Origin: Harmothoe impar
Lineage: Eukaryota > Annelida > Polychaeta > Phyllodocida > Polynoidae
Direction: 5' to 3'
DNA: 64,000 bases
Assembly: GCA_947462335.1 (NCBI GenBank)
Contig: OX381707.1
Coordinates: 15,281,418 to 15,345,417, forward strand
Shown here: positions 20,241 through 29,213 of the stretch, in pieces
How positions within the stretch are numbered: position 1 is the first letter of the stretch
How the letters are laid out: every line of letters begins with the position of its first letter
Notes under the pieces: model-generated
What the model saw: only the letters and a program-made list of their open reading frames with translations
Told to the model about the DNA's origin: nothing
Databases searched by the model: none
Translations under genes and position numbers: made by a program

Positions 20241-21790
20241 TAAGTATTATTATATGTATCGGAACGGGACTATACTAAGTACTAATTATTACTCACTGGA
20301 CATGCAGCCAATCAGAGGCCTCCATTTGGTCACGTGACCCGTTGCCATGGTAACGTGACCTACTTAGAGGAGGCGGGAAATTCAAATCAGCCAATCAGAG
20401 GCCACCATTTTGGCGGGAAATTCAAATGGTCACGTGACCGGAAGTGACCTACTAAACATGACCGGAAGTGACGTCACATGACCTACTTAGTGGATTAGCG
20501 ATGACCGGAAGTGACAGAAGTGACCCAATTTTAAAAAATGTGGTCACGTGACTGGAAGTGACCTCATTAACATGTCTGATTATCACCTGCTGTTTGCTGT
20601 ATGAAGTTTTTGCATACGCTCTTTGAACACCTTAATCTCCTAATGACACTTAATCCTCTTATTGTAACACACCTCCAGATCAAGAACAAGATTTGAATCC
20701 AGGGTGGAAGGATCCAGGTGAAAACAGGATTAGCTCACTCTCTCTTAAGCAGCTTATCTCCAGAGGTGTGTATAAGGGGGGAAGAAAATGTCATTCACTC
20801 ACACTTTCTCTACAACCCTCACCATGAGTAGTATAATATGTATCGGAGTCTGAATGTACACATCAGACATGTCAGAGGATCTTTTTATTTCTTTAACAAT
20901 GAGCGCTCTGAATATTCACATCTGCAGGTTTTGCTTGTGTGTCTAGATAGATTGGAAGCACTTTCCATCTCTACCTAAACACTTTTTTCACCAATGGCAT
21001 TCTGAATGTACACATCAGACATGTCAGAGGATCTTTGTTTTCTTTAACAGCGAGCGCTCTGAATATCCACATCAGCAGGGCTTGCTTGTGTGTCTAGATA
21101 GATTGGAAGCACTTTCCCTCTCTACCCAAACACTTTTTTCCACCAATGGCAGTCTGAATGTACAAATCAGACATGTCAGAGGATCTTTGATTTCTTTAAC
21201 AATGAGCGCTCTGAATATTAACATCAGCAGGGCTTGCTTGTGTGTCTAGATAGATTGGAAGCACTTTCCCTCTCTATGGCATTCTGAATGTACACATCAG
21301 ACATGTCAGAGGATCTTTGTTTTCCCTCAATTTAGATTGGAAGCACAAGGATCCTTCCCTCAAGATAGATTGGAAGCACTTTCCCTCTCTACCTAAACAC
21401 TTTTTTTCACCAATGGCATTCTGAATGTACACATCAGACATGTCAGAGGATCTTTGTTTTCTTTAACAATGCACGCTCTGAATATTCACATCTGCAGGTT
21501 TTGCTTGTGTGTCTAGATAGATAGGAAGCACTTTCCCTCTCTACCTAAACACTTTTTTACACCAATGGCATTCTGAATGTACACATCGGAAATATCACTT
21601 CCGGTCACATGACCATTTGAATTTCCCGCCAAAATGGTGGCCTCTGATTGGCTGATTTGAATTTCCCGCAACCTCTAAGTAGGTCACGTTACCATGGCAA
21701 CGGGTCACGTGACCAAATGGAGGCCTCTGCATGTCCAGTGAGTAATAACCAGTACTTAGTATAGTCCTGTTCCGATACATATAATACTAC
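20241..21790. mobile_element. 1.5-kb foldback element with ~200-bp arms and internal 152-bp repeats
   Basis: The left arm (about 20241-20473) and right arm (about 21594-21790) are inverse copies at about 93 percent identity, starting 'attatatgtatcggaac-ggactatactaagtact'. Each arm holds palindromic E-boxes, an X-box, a CCAAT box, GGCGGGAAA sites and an ETS site. Between them, a ~152-bp sequence beginning 'tctgaatgtacacatcagac' starts at 20849, 21001, 21153, 21283 and 21420, with a partial at 21572. No ORF is present. It is a nonautonomous DNA transposon or structured foldback; no target-site duplication was clear. Confidence 0.8.
20307..20551 (+). promoter_or_regulatory. Dense promoter-motif cluster in the left foldback arm
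   Basis: In order: CCAAT (20308), GGTCACGTGACC (20328-20339), GTTGCCATGGTAAC (20341-20354, a perfect RFX X-box palindrome), GGCGGGAAATTCAAA (20372-20386, E2F plus CHR-like), CCAAT (20391), GGCGGGAAA (20412), GGTCACGTGACC (20428-20439), ACCGGAAGTG (20437-20446, 20461-20470, 20504-20513), TGACGTCA (20469-20476), GTCACGTGAC (20543-20552). These are textbook sites for USF/MITF-type, RFX, NF-Y, E2F, ETS and CREB factors. Promoter activity is an inference. Confidence 0.55.
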
Positions 21791-21848
21791 TCCGGTATAT
21801 TATAACAGATGGCCGCTTATTGAATTCAACTCCACAACTTTATCCCTG

Positions 21849-21981
21849 GTGCTTATACATGTATATTCAAGACCGGCGCTTAGGCCCCCCAAAAGCACTG
21901 AAAATTACGACAAGGGAACCTTTTTTCACTTTTTTTCTATTTAATTTGTTTCCTCGGTGGCCAAAACACTTATGACGAAAA
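21849..21981. other. Unassigned sequence
   Basis: Short spacer between the foldback element and the tRNA-like locus; no feature seen. Confidence 0.4.
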
Positions 21982-22187
21982 TCAACTTTTTACTAGTGTA
22001 AGGGAAGTGGTTACCACCCGCTTCCGCGCACCAAACCAACCCAGTAACATACGGCGCGGTTAGATTGTCAGATGGGGAAGTAGCTCAGTGGTAGAGCACT
22101 TGGCTCCAGAGTCAGGAGGTCGTGGGTTCGAGTCCCGCTTTCTCCAGACGATTTTTCCGCGACTGTTACACTAGTTTAAAAGTTCAT
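21982..22187. repeat. Inverted repeat enclosing the tRNA-like gene
   Basis: 'caactttttactagtgtaa' (ending at 22001) and 'ttacactagtttaaaagtt' (22166-22184) are inverse copies with one indel and a mismatch. They bracket the tRNA-like sequence, so the whole 200-bp unit may move or have moved as a cassette. Confidence 0.65.
22074..22146 (+). tRNA. tRNA-like gene, CCA anticodon position (tRNA-Trp-like or tRNA-derived SINE head)
   Basis: Acceptor GGGGAAG pairs with TTTCTCC. The D arm is GCTC/GAGC. The T arm GTGGG/CCCGC surrounds TTCGAGT. Box A (TAGCTCAGTGG) and box B (GGTTCGAGTCC) match the pol III consensus exactly, and a T5 run follows at 22152. The anticodon loop CTCCAGA places CCA at 34-36, but the flanking stem CTTGG/GTCAG has two mismatches. 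A shifted 6-bp pairing leaves a 6-nt loop. It is probably transcribable, but tRNA function is doubtful; a pseudogene or SINE source is as likely. Confidence 0.6.
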
Positions 22188-22460
22188 TGATCAGCTAAAC
22201 CTGGGGGAAGTTGGTTATTTCTAGCCCACTACATTATAGATCGTATAAGCTTTATTTTGATACCAAATATGCATGCCCATATTTATCCACTTTTATCGTG
22301 CCTTTTAAAAAAAATTAAAGGTTTGCGGGCAAGTACCGACCCTATTGTGTGTTACGAGCAGGCCCTCATTTAGTCAGGCGGAAGAGAGAACAAGCTTCAG
22401 TCCTCGCTACACGCAGAGCAGGGTGCTACTGATCGGGGGTTTAACTCAATGGTGGCCGTG

Positions 22461-22766
22461 TCCCACGAGTTCTGGCCAATGTGAACGTCATTGACCGGGT
22501 GCCAGATTTGACTGGCGATGTCTTTGACCGGGTGCTAGCTTTTAACTGCTGACAGAAATTTTTTTATTTAGGGCAGGTGAAGACATATGGAGATATAACC
22601 ACCGCCATGTTCTTTATTTTATCCCTTACATGTCAAAGAAGAAATGTATTTATTCTAAATCTGATTTTTTATGGTGGCCGGTCAAAGCTGGCACCCGGTC
22701 AAAGCTGGCAACTGGTCAAAGCTGGCACCCGGTCAAAGACGTTCACTTTGGCCAGAACTCGTGAGG
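22461..22766. mobile_element. MITE with CACGAGTTCTGGCCAA ends
   Basis: The arms 'cccacgagttctggccaa-gtgaacgtc-ttgaccgggtgcca' are mirrored at the right end, with extra 'ggtcaaagctggcacccggtc' repeats before it. The GACCGGGTGCC unit is shared with the 14282-14590 element, so the two may be distant relatives. Confidence 0.75.
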
Positions 22767-23048
22767 TACAGTAGTAATTGGACACAGGATCGCCCACAAC
22801 ATATTTTGTAATATATGGGAATGATATGCACCCTCTTCTTGCTAGGGGGTGGGGGAGGAAATTCTGTCGTGCTCATGCGAAAGTCCACCGACAACTGTTG
22901 CAACCCCCTTCCCCTCCTCCACCCCAAGTACTTAGTTCAAAAAAGACCAGTGAGTAAACTTTAGAATACCCGCCCCCAACTCTGCACACCCGGTCACAGT
23001 GCTTCAGTTAAACCCGCTGGTCATGGTGACCTTTAATAAGAAGCCTAC

Positions 23049-23146
23049 CGTGTGTGGCCGCACCACAGAGCAGGCCGGACCCCATCTCTCCCAATTCCGC
23101 CAGGTGGCGCTGTAGCAGTACTTCCGCCGCGGGGCTGTCACGGTAG
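23049..23146 (-). CDS. Probable internal coding exon, gene unknown
   Basis: On the minus strand a strong polypyrimidine acceptor (ending 'gtctccctgccag') is followed by 98 nt and a possible donor 'gtaggc'. One frame is open and protein-like, encoding 'YRDSPAAEVLLQRHL', then 'AELGEMGSGLLCGAATH', an amphipathic-helix-like segment. Codons are GC-rich at the third position, unlike the flanking AT-rich repeats. If the weak donor is not used, the frame stays open to a stop at 23008. The protein was not recognised. It lies on the same strand as the exon at 53878-54040. Confidence 0.5.
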
Positions 23147-23234
23147 CTGGCAGGGAGACACCAGCAAGATAACCACAGGGCAGGGGACAGGGCCCTACAA
23201 GTGCAGGCTGATAACGTTAGGCTGGCAATTTCAT

Positions 23235-23460
23235 ACAACACTAGAGAGTAGAGTGACCCATACCCCTATGACAAAGCTTCTGTTAAAGGGGAGTTTCCGT
23301 GCGATCATTTACTGTGACACTTACTTTTTTCTTAGGGTTAGGGTTAGGCGGGTTAGGGTTAGGGTTAGGGTTGGGGTTAGGATTAGGGTTAGGGTTAGGT
23401 TCCTTCTATGACAGAAGTTTGGTCATAGGGGGCATGGCTCACTCGACTCTCTAGTGTTGT
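23235..23460. mobile_element. Foldback element with telomeric repeat core
   Basis: Arms 23235-23282 and 23411-23460 are inverse copies ('acaacactagagagt-gagtga-ccat-cccc-tatgac-aa-cttctgt'). The loop holds (TTAGGG)n. CGTTAGGCTG occurs directly on both sides (23215-23224 and 23470-23479), a possible 10-bp duplication, although up to ~10 bp separate it from the arms. The whole is noncoding. Confidence 0.75.
23332..23399 (+). repeat. Interstitial telomeric repeat (TTAGGG)n
   Basis: About eleven TTAGGG or near-TTAGGG units, the canonical animal telomere repeat, located internally and inside a foldback element. Variants GGCGGG, TTGGGG and GATTAGGG interrupt the run. Explains the RVRVRV-type frame here. 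Confidence 0.95.
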
Positions 23461-24479
23461 TTGCACAAGCGTTAGGCTGACCTCTGCGGGCCACTGTACA
23501 ACTGCTAAGTGGATCAATCCAACTGCTAAGTGTATCAAAAAACTGCAAATTATATTGATACAGTTAAGGACATTGATACACTTGCTAAGATAAAGCTATG
23601 ACTGTCTTTGGATTTTGGAGAAGGTAAAACTTTTACACTGAAAATGGATCCTATAGCCCATTAACTTCCAATTTTGACCCAATAAACTGACTCCACGGCC
23701 CAAGAAACATATTTCTGACATATTACACTATATTCCTATTATGATACAGTTATAGCATTTATTGATACAGATAGCAGTTGAATGTCCATATAACAGACAT
23801 CTCTAGAACTTGATACACTTAGAGGTTCTTTTACACAGTTAGCAGTTGGATGGTTGACTGCTAAATATAGTTACTACAGTTAGCAGCATTGATACACTTA
23901 GCAGTTGTACATCCCCCTCTGATATCACTGTTACTGACTGTTAGCCATTTGAAGGCCGCACACTGCTTCAATCTCTTATATCCTGTGCCGTCATGATGCT
24001 TGAATGCAGCCCTGGCAGGCATGCATCATGTCGAGCCTTCGGGAGAGTATCAACCCCCCTAGGGTCAGAATGATGCATGAATGCAGCACTGACGAGCTAC
24101 TCACCTGGACTGCAGTTATGCTTCATAATGATAAAGGGTATAGTGTACTAATGTTATCTCAATATCCCCCCCGCCCCCCTGGGAGGGGATTCAAAATCCA
24201 AAATTGCGAGACTCTGGGAGGAAAGTCGCGTATGCCTGAGTGTAGATTTGGTGACATAAAGAGAGTCTGACAGACGTAGACATTTTTCTCTGTGTACCTC
24301 ATACCAAATCTCTTATACAAGAAATTATGGCTAGAGCCATTCCTCCTCTGTGGTAATACAGTTTGTGGGATAGAGCCCAGATGACAGAACTGGGGTGAAT
24401 ATCAAGTAGGTGATCTTCTGGTAGGTTGGGTGCTTAGCTGAGTGCGAGATTCAATCTGCAGACCAAGGCTGCTTCACAA
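23461..24479. other. Unassigned sequence with diverged repeats
   Basis: Positions 23515-23910 contain repeated phrases such as 'aactgctaagtg', 'gatacacttagcagttg' and 'agttagcag', a diverged palindromic repeat. Positions 23945-24145 contain decayed modules of the TTAA palindromic family. No gene was recognised. Confidence 0.45.
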
Positions 24480-24499
24480 CCTTGTCACATCGTAGTCGG

Positions 24500-24611
24500 G
24501 GAATTGTCCTGTACCAGGCACATGCTAAAGCTTGTCACGTCCTGTACCAGGCACCTACTGCAGCTTGTCACGTCCTGTACCAGGCACCTACTGCAGCTTG
24601 TCAAGTCCTGG
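24500..24611. repeat. 33-bp minisatellite, isolated left part (about 3 units)
   Basis: Units like 'cttgtcacgtcctgtaccag' continue the array that resumes at 24855. The gap between (24612-24854) is an inserted CATGTCGATTTTAAG-family block. This left part is outside the 6.2-kb duplicated unit. Confidence 0.85.
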
Positions 24612-24689
24612 ATTTGACTACCCACAAGAACGAAATTTGAAGAAAGAGTTGGGTATTTGATCCTTACACTAAATGAGAATTTTTTATTC

Positions 24690-24854
24690 ATGTCACTAAG
24701 CCCCATGTCGCATGTCGATTTTAAGAAATGCCCATGTCACATGTCATTTAACTGGCCATGTCCCATGTCGATTTTAAGAAATGGCCATGTCGCCATGTCG
24801 ATTTTAAGAAATGGCCATGTCGCCATGTCGATTTTAGGCATCGATACCCATATT
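24690..24854. mobile_element. CATGTCGATTTTAAG-family repeat, copy 3 (in minisatellite)
   Basis: Four or five 'ccatgtcgattttaagaaat' monomers, inserted into the 33-bp minisatellite. The left breakpoint of the 6.2-kb duplication falls in the same insertion. The second copy is at 30916-31080. Confidence 0.7.
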
Positions 24855-25360
24855 GCAGCTTGTCACGTCCTGTACCAGGCACCTACCGCAGCTTGTCACG
24901 TCCTGTACCAGGCACCTGCTACAGCTTGTCCTGTACCAGGCACCTGCTGCAGCTTGTCACGTCCTGTACCAGGCACCTACTGCAGCTTGTCATGTCCTGT
25001 ACCAGGCACCTGCTGCAGCTTGTCACGTCCTGTACCAGGCACCTACTGCGGCTTGTCACGTCCTGTACCAGGCACCTACTGCAGCTAGTCACGTTCTGTA
25101 CCAGGCACCTGCTGCAGCTTGTCACATCCTGTACCAGGCACCTACTGCAGCTTGTCACGTGTTGTACCAGGCACCTACTGCAGCTCATCACATCCTGTAC
25201 CAGGCAACTACTGCAGCTTGTCACGTCCTGTACCAGGCACCTGCTGCAGCTTGTCACGTCCTGTACCAGGCACCTACTGCAGCTTGTCACGTCCTGTACC
25301 AGGCACCTACTGCAGCTCGTCCTGTACCAGGCACCTACTACAGCTTGTCACGTCCTGGTC
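24855..25360. repeat. 33-bp minisatellite, about 15 units (copy 1)
   Basis: Unit 'gtcctgtaccaggcacctac' plus 'tgcagcttgtcac'. Because 33 is a multiple of 3, it stays open in several frames on both strands and yields repetitive ORFs of up to 241 codons (CTRHLLQLVTS, LYQAPTAACHV, VPGTYCSLSRP, LVQDVTSCSRC). These are artefacts of the repeat. Confidence 0.95.
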
Positions 25361-25647
25361 AGGGCCCTGGAGTTTTCTTCAGAAGCACCTTCCCAGAGGC
25401 CAGTTGGACTTGTTGCAAGATATATGAGGGGGAATATACCTGATAAGAATAGTCATGTCCTGAAGATGCATTTGGGATTTTGAGAGGAAAATGTGAGCAA
25501 ATTAAACACTCTCGTTTTTGAATCAGGAATATATATGATTTTCTCTTTGAAAAAAGGAAAATGTGTGTATCCAGGCCCATAGCTGAAAGTTCGGGCCCAC
25601 GGTTTTCTGGAACCACAGGCCCGGGTGGACCACAGCTGAGAGGTTAG

Positions 25648-25949
25648 TACTCTCGTTCCCAAATCCTTCCGAAGGAAGGCTCTGGTAACAGGCAAATGAC
25701 CTTGAACTTTGGATTTTGCTGGGTCTGGGCAACCCCTGCTGGTAGGCTGGAACCAGCGAACAGGAACAGGAAATGGAACCAGAATGTATGATGGAAGTTT
25801 TAGGTGGTTTTACCATCAGACTTTCCATACTTTCTGGTTCCATTTCCTGTTCCTGTTCGCCTACCAGCAGGGGTTGCCCAGACCCAGCAAAATCCAAACA
25901 TTTGGCAGTTATCAGAGTCTTCCTTCGGAAGGATTTGGGAACGAGAGTA
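25648..25949. mobile_element. Foldback MITE, TACTCTCG family, copy 3 (perfect 9-bp TSD)
   Basis: 302 bp. TACTCTCGTTCCC and its inverse form the ends, flanked by AGAGGTTAG on both sides (25639-25647 and 25950-25958), an exact 9-bp target-site duplication. This fits a Mutator-like transposase. It is duplicated at 31874-32175. Confidence 0.9.
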
Positions 25950-25979
25950 AGAGGTTAGTGGCTACTGCCCCCCCCCCAC

Positions 25980-26007
25980 CAACACACACACACACACACA
26001 CACACAA
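25980..26007. repeat. (CA)n microsatellite
   Basis: About 13 CA units. Identical length in the second copy at about 32206-32233, which matters for the age of the duplication. Confidence 0.9.
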
Positions 26008-26610
26008 AACTACACCCCTGAACCTGCTGTTAAATAGTACCACCCCTTAAAATGTTGGCGATATGCACAGACCCTGCCCTCAGCCACCTGACAATTGAGC
26101 TCTGGCTAATTCTGAGCTAAGCCATAGGCTATGGCCATATTTCCCTTGATATTGAATCTAACCCAATAATAAGCACCATTCTGTTGAACACATGTTTCAA
26201 CCACATCAAGATATATTGCAACCATCACGAAATGTAGATGTATAGGCCTATGCTATCTGCATAGAGAAGTGTGAACATAGCGTGTACATACCTCTGTTAC
26301 GTGCTCAGGTTGTTCCTACATGGTGCCTCGACATTGCATATCTTCATAATTTTGGTATAAGGATATCCCCGTGCTAGTAGACTGGATGTCGCGCCCCTTG
26401 TGTAGTAGATCCACAGATAGGTTTTGATATTAAGCTGAGCTAAGCCTCTCATTTGTTACAATTGTGGCATTGGTTGATTGGTGGATAATGGCGGCTAATA
26501 TATGTTAATTTATACAGTTGGAATCTAGTCATTACCAGACCTTCGCTGGAGAGTGATGCCTGTGCCCGGGTGACTAAGGAGAGTAGAAAGATTACGGTAC
26601 TTATTTCAAG
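26008..26610. other. Unassigned sequence in the duplicated unit
   Basis: No gene or repeat family was recognised. Confidence 0.45.
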
Positions 26611-27030
26611 GCGTGTAGCGGATCGAATTATGTGCCTCTACATGGGTACCCACAATTTTGACCATGTCGCTGTGTCGATTTTTAGCAGAAGGGCCATGTC
26701 ATTGTGTCGATTTTTAGGTATAAAAGAACTTGGAGAAAATCACTGTGGGTCGATTTTTATCCCCAATTTTCCTGTGTCTGTCGATTTTTAAAAGGGCCTA
26801 AAAGGGCTGTGTCGCCATGTCACCCGTGTTGATTTTTACCCATGTAGAGGCACAATTATCAACCAATGGCATGATTCCCTGCATTCACTGTAGAATTCTT
26901 AGGGTTCATTACGCAACAACTGGTACCAATTATGATAGCTGTTATATCAGTCCTTATCTCGCTGGTACCAGATCAAGGTATGGCCCTGTACATTAGACTT
27001 CCCGCTACCCGGTAATAAGAGATATGTAGT
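26611..27030 (+). repeat. Dispersed ATTCCCTGCATTCACTG repeat, interrupted copy
   Basis: Outside the inserted MITE at 26632-26853, the sequence aligns with 5586 onward: 'gcgtgtagcggatcgaattat' then 'caaccaatggcatgattccc' and 'ggtaccagatcaaggtatgg'. The uninterrupted paralogues at 5.6-5.9 kb show the pre-insertion state. Confidence 0.75.
26632..26853. mobile_element. CATGTCGATTTTAAG-family MITE, copy 4 (6-bp TSD, empty site known)
   Basis: Perfect terminal inverted repeats GTGCCTCTACATGGGTA and inverse. AATTAT on both sides (26626-26631 and 26854-26859). The interior consists of 'gtgtcgatttttag' monomers. The paralogous empty site at 5586-5637 has a single AATTAT, which confirms a real insertion. 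Its copy is at 32858-33079. Confidence 0.92.
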
Positions 27031-27529
27031 TTATGTAGTTTACCGTGTCGCCGGGTCTTAGGTTTGTGGGGTCATAGCGCCATCTTGGACTATAAATTAG
27101 ATAGGTTCAGTCTCCAAGTTATCTGATCACGTGACTTCATTCCCTTATAAGGAGCGAGTTAAGCCAGAAAAAAACAAAACAGGGAATTCCCAGCTTTTCA
27201 AGATGGCCGCAGCCCGTGTCTGATGGTAGCCAGAACCCCTAGCGTCAGTGGCACGGACCAGGAGATATGATATGTCCAGGCACCTGGTGGGAACAACCAA
27301 ACAAACAGCTGAGTTATTGAGCTGCTCACTCCCCCGGCCACATAGTGCGGCTAATGGCCACTTCCTGCTCGTGTCGATGAGCAATTGGCGAGCTGCTCAT
27401 AGAAAAATAAAGCTGGGGCAGAGAGGTGTCATGAGCATTATGGGTGTATGGAAGCAATGTGGCCGCGTTCCACCCTAATGGGGTAATGCGATAGTAATGT
27501 CTACTGCGACACCCGCCTGGGTCCTAATG
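27031..27529. other. Unassigned GC-richer sequence
   Basis: Contains 'caagatggccgcagcc' (YY1-like) at about 27197 and an AATAAA near 27406, but no credible exon. ORFs on both strands here are short and unmatched. Confidence 0.4.
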
Positions 27530-28370
27530 TGCCACTAGCTGGGTGCCTGGTACTGGGCTGCCACTAGCTGGGTGCCTGGTACTGATGTGCCACTAGCTGG
27601 GTGCCTGGTACTGGGCTGCCACTAGCTGGGTGCCTGGTACTGATGTGCCACTAGCTGGGTGCCTGGTACTGGGCTGCCACTAGCTGGGCGCCTGGTACTG
27701 ATGTGCCACTAGCTGGGTGCCTGGTACTGATGTGCCACTAGCTGGGTGCCTGGTCCTGGGCTGCCACTAGCTGGGTGCCTGGTACCGGGCTGCCACTAGC
27801 TGGGTGCCTGGTACTGAGCTGCCACCAGCTGGGTGCCTGGTCCTGGGGTGCCACTAGCTGGGTGCCTGGTACTGATGTGCCACTAGCTGGGTGCCTGGTA
27901 CTGAGCTGCCACCAGCTGGGTGCCTGGTCCTGGGGTGCCACTAGCTGGGTGCCTGGTACTGGGCTGCCACTGGCTGGGTGCCTGGTACTGGGCTGCCACT
28001 GGCTGGGTACCTGGTACCGGGCTGCCACTAGCTGGGTGCCTGGTACTGAGCTGCCACTAGCTGGGTGCCTGGTCCTGGGGTGCCACTAGCTGGGTGCCTG
28101 GTACCGGGCTGCCACTAGCTGGGTGCCTGGTACTGATGTGCCACTAGCTGGGTGCCTGGTCCTGATGTGCCACTAGCTGGGTGCCTGGTACTGATGTGCC
28201 ACTAGCTGGGTGCCTGGTACTGATGTGCCACTAGCTGGGTGCCTGGTACTGATGTGCCACTAGCTGGGTGCCTGGTACCGGGCTGCCACTAGCTGGGTGC
28301 CTGGTACTGGGGTGCCACTAGCTGGGCGCCGGGTACTGGGCTACCACTAGCTGGGTGCCTGGCACTGGGG
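27530..28370. repeat. 29-bp minisatellite, about 29 units (copy 1)
   Basis: Unit 'tgccactagctgggtgcctg' plus 'gtactgatg', with variants ggctg/gatgt and tcctg/tactg/taccg. ORFs such as AGCLVLSCHQLGAW on one strand and STRHPASGSPVPGT on the other are by-products. Contains GTACCAGGCACC on the minus strand, the same core as the 33-bp minisatellite. Confidence 0.95.
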
Positions 28371-28906
28371 TTGTCACTTAAATAGTCAGCCTCAAGTTGA
28401 GGGTGACTAAAATGTCCAAAATGCCACCACCACCTTTAATTGAAAGGGCCAATTTGGGGTTAACAGGATATTTTTTTCACTGTGGGTTTTGTGACAATTT
28501 AGTGACAAGAAGAGAATCGAGTTCTCTTCTTACGAGGACAGACAGAATTTGCCAATTATGGGTGAATTCACAAGAAGGAAGAAGTGGGTTTCTTGTCCTT
28601 CATAATTCCTGTCACGCACACATTTAATCATGGATAAATAATACAATTGTTTGTGTTGGTATTTCCCTAATTGCAGGCCATAGTGGCTTTATGGGGTTTA
28701 AGGGGGTGAGCGGGCGCTGCTGACCTGCATTAAGGATGATGGCTAAGGATGGGGGTTGTCAACCATTACAAACCCCTATGTTATGCATGGTGGTGCTAGA
28801 ATTATAACAAATATACTTGTGAAATGCTTTATTTTCCATGTGGAGTTTAAACACTTTCCGGATTTATACAGTTGGTTGTAAGGAGAGGAAAGGATGTGAA
28901 GAATGG

Positions 28907-28907
<1 letters not shown>
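28371..28907. other. Unassigned sequence in the duplicated unit
   Basis: No recognised gene. A 76-codon ORF at 28397-28627 has no domain. Confidence 0.4.

Positions 28908-28972
<65 letters not shown>
28908..28972. repeat. (AT)n microsatellite
   Basis: About 31 AT units. It abuts the truncated end of a GGGAGTG-family MITE. Same length in the second copy at 35134-35198. Confidence 0.95.
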
Positions 28973-28973
<1 letters not shown>

Positions 28974-28974
<1 letters not shown>

Positions 28975-29213
28975 ACCGGGGGGGGCAAAAAAATTTGGAC
29001 CCCTCTTGGGGGGGGGGCAAAAAAATTTAACCTGTTTTGAGCCAAAAAGCCCGCACGTGACTATGCTTCAAAGGGCCCGCGCACGAGCCGATTTTCGACC
29101 CGAAGGGGGGGGTAAAAAATTTTGACCCCTTGACCGGGGGGGGGGTAAAAAATTTCGCGAGCTCCGCGCGGAAACCCACCACCCCCCCCTGTTGTTAAAA
29201 AATGATCACTCCC
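28974..29213. mobile_element. GGGAGTG-family MITE, copy 2 (left end lost)
   Basis: The right end AACAACAGG-inverse...GATCACTCCC is followed by TAA. The left end is replaced by the AT microsatellite. Internal 'ccaaatttttttgcccc' modules match the family in inverse orientation. Duplicated at 35200-35439. Confidence 0.8.

Noticed and set aside
24500..25360. CRISPR-like array of regularly spaced repeats
   Set aside because: Repeats are contiguous with no unique spacers, the context is eukaryotic and there are no cas genes; it is a minisatellite.
24758..25483. 241-codon ORF with repeated CTRHLLQLVTS, and its overlapping partners on both strands
   Set aside because: It arises entirely from a 33-bp minisatellite whose period is a multiple of three, leaving several frames open on both strands. 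It has no splice context or domain.
27738..28089. ORFs with repeated AGCLVLSCHQLGAW or STRHPASGSPVPGT
   Set aside because: Product of the 29-bp minisatellite, where three units restore the frame.
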